Assembly: GCA_903904495.1 (NCBI GenBank)
Contig: CAIVCU010000108.1
Span: 1-7,237 of the forward strand
DNA: 7,237 bases
Origin: an uncultured Chlorobiaceae bacterium
GTDB lineage: Bacteria > Bacteroidota > Chlorobiia > Chlorobiales > Chlorobiaceae
Reading direction: 5' to 3'
Below are positions 1 to 6,766 of this stretch, in pieces (within the stretch, counting starts at the first letter, position 1; every line of letters begins with the position of its first letter). A model generated the notes under the pieces. The model did not search any database. It was not told the origin of the DNA and worked only from the letters and a program-made list of their open reading frames with translations. Made by a program: the position numbers and the translations under genes.

Positions 1-1
1 C

Positions 2-145
2 TACCTTCCACAGTTGAAAATGAACCTGGTTGGCAATATAATACTGGCTGAAAAGATTTTTGCGCCTGACCAGCTCTCAGACCTTAATGTCATAGAGAAA
101 TATGTCCATGAACTGAATAACGTCTATAAAAAAGTGACAACATAA
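2..145 (+). CDS. C-terminal end of an unidentified protein (5' truncated)
   Basis: The second reading frame is open from the left edge to a TAA at 143-145 and gives the last 47 residues of a protein that begins outside the window. The other forward frame checked (frame 1) is closed by TGA at 49-51. The tail has a hydrophobic patch (NLVGNIILAEKIF) followed by a polar, probably helical end (NVIEKYVHELNNVYKKVTT). I do not recognise the family, and the fragment carries no diagnostic motif. It points the same way as the malic enzyme gene 269 bases downstream, but that gap makes a shared transcript uncertain. No clear hairpin terminator follows the stop. Its reality rests on the open frame and the plausible composition only. 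Confidence 0.6.
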   Translation, partial: YLPQLKMNLVGNIILAEKIFAPDQLSDLNVIEKYVHELNNVYKKVTT

Positions 146-249
146 CGTTATACCAACAATGCATGAACGAACAATCCATGAGGGGGGTTCTACAGGTATG
201 ATGTTTTTTATAAATATTCGCAGAAGAAAAACATTTAAAAGAACTTAGC

Positions 250-277
250 TATGATCGTAACGCATTATGATCATAAC
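250..277. repeat. Imperfect 12-base direct repeat in the gap upstream of malic enzyme
   Basis: TATGATCGTAAC (250-261) and TATGATCATAAC (266-277) match at 11 of 12 bases with a 16-base period. The second copy contains the perfect palindrome ATGATCAT (267-274), and its core ATCATAAC recurs at 372-379, 36 bases before the malic enzyme start. The rest of the 146-414 gap is A+T-rich. It has no convincing gene (only a 16-codon ORF from 198), no clear -35/-10 pair and no clear terminator. The repeat could be a regulator site for the downstream gene or chance in A+T-rich DNA. Confidence 0.3.
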
Positions 278-414
278 TTGTAATAATATCTTATATTCAA
301 TCACGTTTTATCGCATTGTCCGCCTGTACGCTTTTCTCCGGAATCCCTCATCAGTTCGACAATCTAATTTTATCATAACCAGAAGTTCATGACGAGTGAA
401 CTCAAACTAATTGT

Positions 415-1617
415 ATGGATTATTCTAAAAAATCAATTGAATTACATAAGAAAACACGTGGGAAAATTGAAATCAGATCTAAAGTCAGCATAAAAAATGC
501 ACTCGATTTGTCTTTAGCTTATACCCCCGGCGTTGCGGCAGTCTGTACTGAAATCGGCCTTGATAAAACAAAATCTTATACGCTAACCAATCGTGCCAAT
601 CAGGTAGCTATTGTTACCGATGGAACTGCCATTCTTGGTCTCGGTGACCTTGGTCCGGAAGCAGCAATGCCGGTAATGGAAGGCAAATCAATAATCTTTA
701 AAGAATTTGCTGATATTGACGCCATACCTCTTTGCATAAACTCTACCGATGTGGAGGATATCATTAAATTCTGCAAGCTCATTGAACCAAGTTTTGCAGG
801 CATAAACCTTGAAGATATTTCCGCACCAAGATGTTTTGAAATTTTTGAGCGCCTTGAGAATGAGTTATCAATACCGGTTTTTCATGACGATCAGGATGGT
901 ACGGCTATTGTAACGCTGGCAGCCATCATCAATGCCTGTCGTGTAACAGGAAGAAATCTCAAGGATCTGCATATCGTCATTAATGGAGCCGGAGCAGCTG
1001 GGATTGCGATTGCCAGACTTTTACTCTATGCCAAGGTCAAAGAGGTTGTTCTGGTTGATACTCAGGGCGCCATTTACGATGGTCGTCCGGGCATGAATCC
1101 TATCAAACAAAAAATTGCGCGGATCAGTAATAAAGCGAAGCATACCGGAGATTTACAAAGTTCAATGGTCGGTACAGATGTCTTTGTCGGTGTCTCTGTA
1201 GGAAATATTGTCACCGAAGAGATGATTAAAGGAATGAACAGTGCACCGTTTATCTTTGCCATGGCCAATCCGGAACCGGAAATACTGCCTGATCTTGCTT
1301 ATAAAGCAGGCGCCAGCATCGTCGGGACGGGACGATCAGATCTTTTTAATCAGGTTAATAATGCTCTGGTATTCCCTGGCTTGTTCAAAGGTCTGTTTGC
1401 AGCTGGAGTTAGAAAAGTTACACCTGAAATCAAATTAGCTGTAGCTGCTTCAATAGCTCACTCCATCGAACCGACTCACGACAACTTAATGCCGACCGTA
1501 TTCAATAAAGATGTTGTCGAGAATATTGTTGACGTTATCTCAAAAATCCAGAACGGAATAAACCCCTCTGAGAGTGATGACGAAGAAGATGAGATAAAGC
1601 TGGTTGCAAATTGGTAA
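415..1617 (+). CDS. Malic enzyme (malate dehydrogenase, oxaloacetate-decarboxylating), short single-domain bacterial form
   Basis: Catalyses oxidative decarboxylation of malate to pyruvate and CO2 with reduction of NAD(P), in the cytoplasm. The 400 residues fit the short bacterial malic enzymes without the phosphotransacetylase-like C-terminal domain of MaeB. Visible family features are Tyr36 in SLAYTPGVA, Lys91 in MPVMEGK (the catalytic pair by family knowledge), Glu133, Asp134 and Asp159 (LED and HDDQDGTA, metal ligands), the Rossmann loop GAGAAG at 191-196 with Asp215 at the end of the next strand, then ANPEPEI and the GTGRSD...N stretch near the C-terminus. Asp215 could favour NAD over NADP, but cofactor choice cannot be settled by eye. 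The start at 415 gives the N-terminus usual for the family; no Shine-Dalgarno site is visible, and the ATG at 389 is in another frame. The last 16 residues begin with an acidic run (SESDDEEDE, 385-393). In the organism inferred here it would link C4 acids of the reductive TCA cycle to pyruvate. It is probably monocistronic, ending at the hairpin 30 bases downstream. Confidence 0.95.
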   Translation: MDYSKKSIELHKKTRGKIEIRSKVSIKNALDLSLAYTPGVAAVCTEIGLDKTKSYTLTNRANQVAIVTDGTAILGLGDLGPEAAMPVMEGKSIIFKEFADIDAIPLCINSTDVEDIIKFCKLIEPSFAGINLEDISAPRCFEIFERLENELSIPVFHDDQDGTAIVTLAAIINACRVTGRNLKDLHIVINGAGAAGIAIARLLLYAKVKEVVLVDTQGAIYDGRPGMNPIKQKIARISNKAKHTGDLQSSMVGTDVFVGVSVGNIVTEEMIKGMNSAPFIFAMANPEPEILPDLAYKAGASIVGTGRSDLFNQVNNALVFPGLFKGLFAAGVRKVTPEIKLAVAASIAHSIEPTHDNLMPTVFNKDVVENIVDVISKIQNGINPSESDDEEDEIKLVANW

Positions 1618-1647
1618 TCTGATACATTCAAGAGTCGATTGCGCAGA

Positions 1648-1695
1648 TATACAAAAGAAAAGGCCGGTTTTAATACCGGTCTTTTCTTTTGTATA
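1648..1695. terminator. Bidirectional intrinsic terminator between convergent malic enzyme and dnaJ
   Basis: Arms 1648-1668 and 1675-1695 form a 21-pair stem, with one G-T (G-U in RNA) pair, around the 6-base loop TTTAAT. The G+C core (GGCCGGT/ACCGGTC) is flanked by an A-rich left arm (AAAAGAAAA) and a T-rich right arm (TTTTCTTTT). A T tract therefore follows the core on whichever strand is read. It lies 30 bases after the malic enzyme stop and 16 bases from the dnaJ stop, as expected for one terminator serving both genes. Confidence 0.9.
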
Positions 1696-1711
1696 GACAT
1701 TTCACTGAAGC

Positions 1712-2908
1712 TTAACTGAAAATATCACGTGCTTTTTCAAAAAAGCCCTTGGAATCTTTATCATTATGAGCTGTCGGCGAAATCCCTGAGGATTTCTTCA
1801 GATCCTTCAGAAGTTCCTTGTCCTGATGGGAAAGATCTTTAGGGACATAGACATTGACTTTCACATACTGGTCGCCTCTCGACGATCCTCGCAGATGACC
1901 TATCCCGTGGCCCGCAATGCGAAGCATGGTTTCGGGCTGTGTTGAAGGCGGAATGGTCAGCTTGACTGCTCCTTCAAGTGTAGGCACTTCGACTTTAGTG
2001 CCAAGCACCAGGTCAGGAAAACTGACTGCAAGGGAATAAACCACGTCGTCACCATGGCGTGAAAAGAGTTCGTGAGGTATTTCCTCAATCACGACGAGCA
2101 GATCTCCGGCAGCTCCTCCCCTCGGACCCGAATTGCCCTGTCCACGAAGGGTCAGGTAATTTCCGTCCTCAACGCCTGAAGGAACAGTAACCTTGACGGT
2201 CACCTCACCAAGTTTGATTCCTTCACCGTAACATGAAGGACAACGATCCTTGATTATCCTGCCTTCACCTCCGCATGTAGGACATGCTGCAATGTTGACA
2301 AACTGACCAAACATTGTTTTGGAAGCCTGACGAACCTCACCGGTACCATGGCAGGTTTGACAGTTTTCTGTCGCTCCTGATTTAGAACCACTGCCTTTAC
2401 ACTCCTGGCAGGTGACCTGTTTTTTGATCTTCAGTGTTTTTTCGACCCCTTTTGCAATCTCTTCAAGGGTCAGTTTGAGACGAATTTTAAGATCAGTTCC
2501 GGGAATACCGCTTGATGCGCGACCCCTTCTGCCTCCGCCGCCTCCGAAAACCTCTTCAAAGCCAAAAGGAGCACCACCCGCCCGTGTTTTACCACCGCTG
2601 AACATATCGTTGAATGCACTGAAAATATCGTTTAAATCAGTAGCACCGCCGCCATACTGCCCGCCGCCACCGGATGCAGCCGAAGAACCGACACCGGCAT
2701 GTCCAAACTGATCATACCGACGTCGCTTGTCATCATTGCTGAGCACTTCGTAGGCTTCATTCACCTCTTTAAAATGCTCTTCGGCATCCTTGTTATCAGG
2801 ATTTTTGTCGGGGTGAAACTGTAAAGCCAGCTTTCTGTATGCCTTTTTTATCTCGTCCTTGGTAGCTGTACGGCTGACACCAAGAACCTCGTAATATTCT
2901 TTCTTCAT
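1712..2908 (-). CDS. dnaJ: Chaperone protein DnaJ (Hsp40)
   Basis: Cytoplasmic co-chaperone that delivers unfolded clients to DnaK and stimulates its ATPase. The 398 residues show the full type I layout. The J domain covers about 1-70 with the HPD triad at 32-34. A Gly/Phe-rich linker covers about 74-134 with several Gly runs and repeated F(G/S) steps. The zinc-finger region has all four CxxCxGxG motifs intact: CQECKGSG (167), CQTCHGTG (183), CPTCGGEG (209) and CPSCYGEG (223). The substrate-binding beta domains and dimerisation tail follow. The length is slightly above the roughly 375 of E. coli DnaJ, mainly through the Gly-rich linker. The start MKKEYYEVLGV is the standard N-terminus; upstream there is only a weak GGTGGT 3 bases before ATG. 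It is the last gene of hrcA-grpE-dnaJ, 50 bases after grpE, and ends at the shared hairpin. Plus-strand ORFs over the Gly-rich region are antisense artefacts. Confidence 0.98.
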   Translation of the reverse strand: MKKEYYEVLGVSRTATKDEIKKAYRKLALQFHPDKNPDNKDAEEHFKEVNEAYEVLSNDDKRRRYDQFGHAGVGSSAASGGGGQYGGGATDLNDIFSAFNDMFSGGKTRAGGAPFGFEEVFGGGGGRRGRASSGIPGTDLKIRLKLTLEEIAKGVEKTLKIKKQVTCQECKGSGSKSGATENCQTCHGTGEVRQASKTMFGQFVNIAACPTCGGEGRIIKDRCPSCYGEGIKLGEVTVKVTVPSGVEDGNYLTLRGQGNSGPRGGAAGDLLVVIEEIPHELFSRHGDDVVYSLAVSFPDLVLGTKVEVPTLEGAVKLTIPPSTQPETMLRIAGHGIGHLRGSSRGDQYVKVNVYVPKDLSHQDKELLKDLKKSSGISPTAHNDKDSKGFFEKARDIFS

Positions 2909-2958
2909 AATACCACCAACAAATTTGCTTGTCTATTGTTCACTATAAAAATACCGCA

Positions 2959-3564
2959 CTATTTCGCTACGATGACTTTAGCATGCCTTATAACCCTGTC
3001 TCCAAGCAGGTACCCGGTCTGGTACTCTTCAATGATCGTATCCGGTTCAGCATCAGGCTGGTCGATCTGGGATATGGCTTCATGGAAATTCACATCAAGC
3101 TTCATTCCTTTTGATTCAATCGCTTTCACTCCTTTGTGATCCAGCCACTTTTCGAGGTTTTTTTTCACCAGCTCCACCCCCTCAATATATAAGCGGGCTT
3201 CACCAGAGGTTTCAGCATTCAGAGGAGCATGCTTAAGAACCCTTTTGACATCATCAACAACAGGAAGCAGTTCTCTTATAATATTCTCAAGCGCCCTGGA
3301 AGACGCCATCATTGACTCACGGTCCTTCTGTTTACGGAAATTCTCAAAATCCGCAGCTTTTCGCAATAGCTCATCACGATACTTGTCTGACTGCTCTTTC
3401 TGCCTGTTCAATTCGGTTTCAAGTTCCGCAATTCTTGCAAGAGACGACTCATTACCTTGTGATAACTCTTCCTGAACCGGTGAGGTTTCCTGGATATCCC
3501 TGTTCTCTTTGCCCTCAAAATTTTCTTTACAGTTCTCTTTACCGTCCGATGCTTTCTTTGTCAT
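2959..3564 (-). CDS. grpE: Protein GrpE, nucleotide exchange factor of DnaK
   Basis: Promotes ADP release from DnaK, resetting the chaperone cycle, and can act as a thermosensor by helix unfolding in known members. The 201 residues show a charged, poorly ordered N-terminus (1-38, rich in K, E, N), a long helical coiled-coil region from about 41 to 100 containing the family block RKAADFENFRKQKDRE (68-83), a helical part to about 150, and the C-terminal beta domain. The beta domain carries the GrpE signature from FHEAISQ (160-166) through EEYQTGYLLGDRVIRHAKVIV (180-200). It sits 15 bases after hrcA and 50 before dnaJ on the same strand, so co-transcription is likely. No Shine-Dalgarno site is visible before the ATG; translation may depend on coupling to hrcA. 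The variable N-terminus makes the exact start slightly less certain than the identity. Confidence 0.97.
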   Translation of the reverse strand: MTKKASDGKENCKENFEGKENRDIQETSPVQEELSQGNESSLARIAELETELNRQKEQSDKYRDELLRKAADFENFRKQKDRESMMASSRALENIIRELLPVVDDVKRVLKHAPLNAETSGEARLYIEGVELVKKNLEKWLDHKGVKAIESKGMKLDVNFHEAISQIDQPDAEPDTIIEEYQTGYLLGDRVIRHAKVIVAK

Positions 3565-3579
3565 AAATACGATATCTGT

Positions 3580-4656
3580 TTAGTTAACATCCGACAGCGT
3601 TGCAGAAAGGCTGTCGGCCATATAGTTGAGAACGCGGACTGCGTACTCGTAATCCATTCTTTTCGGTCCAAAAATTCCAATTTTTCCAATCATATTTCCA
3701 ACATAATAGGGTGTGGAAACAATGGTCAGATCTTCAGCCTGCCTTTCACTGTTCTCCTTTCCAATATTGATGGTAATATCCCTGCCTGTCGACCTGCCAG
3801 TCTCAACAGACGACGTGCCGCTATGCCCGACAAGCTTTGCCATGCTGAACTTATCCTCAATCATGGTGATAAGATCACGAACCTTTTCAGGCTGCTTGAA
3901 CTCAGGCTGATCAACGATGTACTCGGTACCGGAAATGTAGAGCCGTTCAAAAATAGGCGACTCATCAAAAAGATTTCCAGCAGAACGCACAATAAGATTT
4001 TTCAGTGCATTGTCACCAACACTGTCAGAGAGACGTCTGCTTATTGTCCGGCGAATTTCAGAAAGCGTCAATCCTGACAACCGCTGATTGAGAACATCAA
4101 CAACCTCATCTACTGTCTGCCGGGAAACCTCAATATCAAGCTCCATAACAATAGTCTTGACAAACAACGACTGAATGGAGAGAATAACCATCATCCGCGT
4201 CGAGCTTAACAGAACCATGTCGAGCTTTTCAAAAATCGCATTCGACAGTGTAGGCGATAAAACGACACTCAACTGCCGTGAAATAGTCCCTAGAACTTTC
4301 GCTGCTGAGAGCAGGACATCAGATGAGGTTCCCTTACGATCTATACTGATTTGACCAATATTCGCCTCAATCCTTTTTTTCTCTTTATCATCCAGACACT
4401 GGAAGGTCATAATAAGATCGACATAATAACGGTAGCCCTTATCGGTCGGGGTTCTTCCCGCCGAAGTGTGCGGCTGACTGATATAGCCTTCATCTTCAAG
4501 CACGGCCATGACATTGCGGATCGTGGCATCAGAGAGACCAAGATTATAATTTTTTGCAATATACCTTGAGCCTACAGGAGCAGCAGTCACGACATACGAC
4601 TGGATAATGATACCCAGCACCTGCCGCTCTCTCAAGGTTAGATCACGAGAGTCCAT
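3580..4656 (-). CDS. hrcA: Heat-inducible transcription repressor HrcA
   Basis: Dimeric repressor of class I heat-shock genes. In well-studied bacteria it binds the CIRCE inverted repeat (TTAGCACTC-N9-GAGTGCTAA) and depends on GroE for activity. The 358 residues begin with the winged-helix domain: LTLRERQVLGIIIQSYV (6-22), PVGSRYIA (27-34), probable recognition helix SDATIRNVMAVLEDEGYI (42-59), and the wing region QPHTSAGRTPTDKGYRYYVD (61-80), all typical of HrcA. The middle is the GAF-like/dimerisation part, and the C-terminus carries GKIGIFGPKRMDY (324-336), another family block. The start MDSRDLTLRERQV is the expected N-terminus, although no good Shine-Dalgarno site precedes it. As first gene of hrcA-grpE-dnaJ it would be expected to control its own operon, but I find no CIRCE match upstream. 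The dnaK gene often found in such operons is absent here. Confidence 0.97.
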   Translation of the reverse strand: MDSRDLTLRERQVLGIIIQSYVVTAAPVGSRYIAKNYNLGLSDATIRNVMAVLEDEGYISQPHTSAGRTPTDKGYRYYVDLIMTFQCLDDKEKKRIEANIGQISIDRKGTSSDVLLSAAKVLGTISRQLSVVLSPTLSNAIFEKLDMVLLSSTRMMVILSIQSLFVKTIVMELDIEVSRQTVDEVVDVLNQRLSGLTLSEIRRTISRRLSDSVGDNALKNLIVRSAGNLFDESPIFERLYISGTEYIVDQPEFKQPEKVRDLITMIEDKFSMAKLVGHSGTSSVETGRSTGRDITINIGKENSERQAEDLTIVSTPYYVGNMIGKIGIFGPKRMDYEYAVRVLNYMADSLSATLSDVN

Positions 4657-4883
4657 GAACGTACACCATAGCGATTCCGAAAAATTACAGAATTAAGCAA
4701 ACAGGTGAATTTAAAAAAACTAATCTTTTTCGCATCCCTCTAATGTTAATTATACCGATAGCTTTATAATATAGCGCTACAACAACGTTTTTACGAAGAA
4801 AGAGAACAATCACTCACAGTGAATGACAACTTTAAAACCGCTGGAAGTCCGTGTATATAAACAAAACTGAAAGCGAGTTAATT
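4657..4883. other. 227-base gap between prmC and hrcA; probable hrcA promoter region, no gene seen
   Basis: A+T-rich and without an ORF above about 15 codons on the strand checked. Read toward hrcA, the perfect -10 hexamer TATAAT lies at 4749-4754 (minus strand), about 93 bases before the hrcA ATG. No good -35 box stands 16-18 bases upstream of it, so it is only a candidate. Other small structures are the 8-base palindrome TAGCGCTA (4772-4779) and a short inverted repeat TCACT-CAC-AGTGA (4810-4822), too short and without a T run to be a prmC terminator. I scanned for the CIRCE halves TTAGCACTC/GAGTGCTAA and saw none, even degenerate. Confidence 0.35.
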
Positions 4884-5777
4884 TCAAATCGGACTCTCTC
4901 CTGAAATAACCCTGTCAAGACCGGAATAATCTCTGGATACCGTTATCCCTGAAAAGCCCTCCACTGCCATGAGTTCCGAGACCGATTCGGCTGCATCGGC
5001 ATGCATTTCAAAACAAAGCTTTCCGCCTGGAACAAGCAGCTTTGATGCCTTTGCTACAATCGACTCATAGCACTCAATGCCCTGAGGGGTCGTCAGGGCA
5101 ATCCTGGGTTCATACTGCCGAACCTCCCGTTGAAGACCATCCCACTCCGACTCGGGGATATAGGGAGGATTGGAGACAATCAGATCATAAGAATATTCAG
5201 GCAGTGCCGCTGCAAACAACTCATCAAACATATCGGCGGCAATAAATGATATCCGGGATTCCACCGCATGGTTTGCCGCATTCATACGTGCAACTTCAAG
5301 CGCATCAAGAGAGCAATCGACAGCGGTAACCGTCAGTGAAGGACAGAGCTTAGCCATCGTAACAGCTATGCAGCCGCTTCCTGTACCAATATCAAGAATT
5401 TTTGCATCCTTGGATCCACCACGACCCGTCATACCAAGAGATTCGAGGGCATGCTCGACAAGAAGTTCGGTTTCAGGACGGGGAATAAGAACCCGTTCAT
5501 CAATCGTAAACAGCAACCCGTAAAAGTACTGTTCTCCAATAATGTACTGAACCGGACGACCTTCAATCCTCTGGCGGCAAAGCACTCTGAAACGATCAAG
5601 CTCTTCCTGATAAACAGGCCTGTTGTGATGCAGATAGAGCTCGAGCCTGCTCTGCCGGAGGACATGTCCCAATAGAAGTTCCGAGCTGATTCGAGGTTCA
5701 TTAATCTTTTTTTCCTCAAAAAAACCGGTAGTTGTCTTGAGCAGTTCAACAACCTGCCACTCTTTCAGTTCCTGCAT
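4884..5777 (-). CDS. prmC: Peptide chain release factor N5-glutamine methyltransferase PrmC (HemK)
   Basis: Transfers a methyl group from S-adenosylmethionine to the Gln of the GGQ motif in release factors RF1 and RF2, raising termination efficiency; cytoplasmic. The 297 residues match the family length. The N-terminal helical release-factor-binding domain covers about 1-75. It is followed by the linker GRPVQYIIGEQYFYG (73-87) and VLIPRPETE (96-104), both typical of PrmC. The Rossmann methyltransferase domain has DIGTGSG at 129-135 (SAM loop), Asp154 at the end of strand 2, Asp182 in AADMF, and the catalytic NPPY at 203-206 that holds the substrate glutamine. The start ATG is directly preceded by GAGGA with no spacer, too close for a normal Shine-Dalgarno, but the N-terminal sequence aligns with the family. 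The gene is often beside prfA elsewhere; here it stands alone, 227 bases upstream of hrcA on the same strand and divergent from the exported-protein gene. Confidence 0.96.
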   Translation of the reverse strand: MQELKEWQVVELLKTTTGFFEEKKINEPRISSELLLGHVLRQSRLELYLHHNRPVYQEELDRFRVLCRQRIEGRPVQYIIGEQYFYGLLFTIDERVLIPRPETELLVEHALESLGMTGRGGSKDAKILDIGTGSGCIAVTMAKLCPSLTVTAVDCSLDALEVARMNAANHAVESRISFIAADMFDELFAAALPEYSYDLIVSNPPYIPESEWDGLQREVRQYEPRIALTTPQGIECYESIVAKASKLLVPGGKLCFEMHADAAESVSELMAVEGFSGITVSRDYSGLDRVISGESPI

Positions 5778-5922
5778 TCCTCAGTGTTAAACCAGACGTT
5801 CACCCTGCAATCCCATGAAATGGAACTGCAACAGTTGAAATGTACCATACCGTGTTCTTTTTAATAATATTCCGTCACGTAACTTTACAAATAGTACATT
5901 AAAATTCGACCATGATAAATGA

Positions 5923-5951
5923 TTTACTTCAAACCCGACAATCATTACAAT
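5923..5951 (+). promoter_or_regulatory. Candidate sigma70-type promoter for the DUF4412 gene
   Basis: TTTACT (5923-5928, 4 of 6 to TTGACA) and TACAAT (5946-5951, 5 of 6 to TATAAT) are separated by exactly 17 bases. Transcription would then start near 5957-5959, at or just after the first ATG (5956), which would favour the second ATG at 5971 with a very short leader. The remaining part of the 178-base divergent region (5778-5922) shows no convincing promoter pair toward prmC and no gene. In A+T-rich DNA such matches also arise by chance. Confidence 0.4.
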
Positions 5952-5955
5952 TTTT

Positions 5956-6711
5956 ATGAGCAACGTCACGATGAAAAAAGTTCTGCTTACTCTCGTCCTT
6001 CTTCTCTCTTCAGCTATCGGAAACCCTGCTTCAGCTGATTCTAAATTTACCGGCATTATGGCAATGATGATGAAAATGCCAAACGGTTCAGCTGAAATCA
6101 CCTACTACTTCGGAAACGATGTACAACGAATGGATATGGCTATGCAGATGGATAAAATACCCGAACCTTTAAAAACAACCGTTATCACAAAAGCCTCGCA
6201 GCCGGACCAGGCTTATGTCATCAATCACCAGGCAAAAAATTACAGCATCTTCAATCTCAAAACTGCAGCTGAAAATGCCATGCTGCTGAATTTCGACAGC
6301 AACTATAAACTGGCTAAACTTGGAAAGCAAACCATAAAAGGCTACACCTGCGATCATATAAGCCTGACCAGCAGTACAGAGAAACTTGAGCTATGGGTCA
6401 CCCGGGATCTTGGGAACTTCTCGACATTCAGAATCCTTCAGACCCAAAACCCCCGACTCTCGAATACTTCACTCTCAAAAACACTCAGCAATGCGGGCAT
6501 TGAAGGATTCCCTGTCAAGATTGTGCAATATAATGATAACGGACAGTACGTCATCGAAATCATGCAAATCTGGCCAAAAACACTTCCACAGTCAGATTTC
6601 AATATTCCGGCAGGATATCAGAAAATAACCAACAACCAGAAACCGCTCGGAAATCAAGAGAAAGAGCACTTGAAAACCTTAATGGAAAAAATGAAAAAGT
6701 TCGAAAAGTAG
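5956..6711 (+). CDS. Exported DUF4412-type protein of unknown function
   Basis: The protein has 251 residues from the first ATG or 246 from the ATG at 5971 (MKKVLLTLVLLL), which gives a textbook signal peptide: two Lys, a Leu-rich core, then NPASA-DS with probable signal peptidase I cleavage after Ala27 (numbering from 5956). There is no lipobox, so the mature part, about 224 residues, is probably periplasmic and soluble. The body resembles DUF4412 proteins, which are beta-rich: FTGIMAMMMKM, ITYYFGNDVQRMDMAMQM, AYVINHQAKNYSIFNL, GKQTIKGYTCDHISL, LELWVTRDLGNF, GFPVKIVQY, ending DFNIPAGYQKI plus a Lys/Glu tail. Family assignment is from memory of its pattern, without a search. Nine Met fall between residues 35 and 65, and Cys132 is the only cysteine. 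The overall layout also recalls LolA-like lipoprotein-binding folds, but I cannot assign a function. It is divergent from prmC and 55 bases upstream of proS. Start choice between the two ATGs is open. Confidence 0.85.
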   Translation: MSNVTMKKVLLTLVLLLSSAIGNPASADSKFTGIMAMMMKMPNGSAEITYYFGNDVQRMDMAMQMDKIPEPLKTTVITKASQPDQAYVINHQAKNYSIFNLKTAAENAMLLNFDSNYKLAKLGKQTIKGYTCDHISLTSSTEKLELWVTRDLGNFSTFRILQTQNPRLSNTSLSKTLSNAGIEGFPVKIVQYNDNGQYVIEIMQIWPKTLPQSDFNIPAGYQKITNNQKPLGNQEKEHLKTLMEKMKKFEK

Positions 6712-6766
6712 GTTGTATATTTTGCCTACCCAATCTTATTTAATAACAGTTATTTACACCTGAATC

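Noticed and set aside
198..248. Possible small peptide gene (16 codons) after a G-rich stretch at 182-187
   Set aside because: Too short to judge, no conserved feature, and the G run is not a proper ribosome binding site; could be chance.
2412..2711. 99-codon plus-strand ORF rich in Pro, antisense to dnaJ
   Set aside because: The Pro runs are the complement of the Gly codons in the DnaJ Gly/Phe linker; the opposite frame encodes a complete, motif-perfect DnaJ.
4714..4731. A-run/T-run pair (AAAAAAACTAATCTTTTT) as a terminator upstream of hrcA
   Set aside because: Pure A-T pairing without a G+C core; not a stable hairpin and trivial in A+T-rich DNA.
4810..4822. Short inverted repeat TCACT-CAC-AGTGA downstream of prmC as a terminator or CIRCE
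   Set aside because: Only five pairs, a three-base loop, no T run, and no match to the CIRCE halves or its nine-base spacer.
5787..6101. 104-codon minus-strand ORF across the prmC upstream gap and the start of the DUF4412 gene
   Set aside because: It overlaps a well-supported signal peptide and DUF4412 coding region on the other strand, and its sequence resembles no family.
6708..6729. Inverted repeat GTAGG...CCTAC over the DUF4412 stop codon as a terminator
   Set aside because: Five-base arms with a 12-base loop and no T tract afterwards; too weak.
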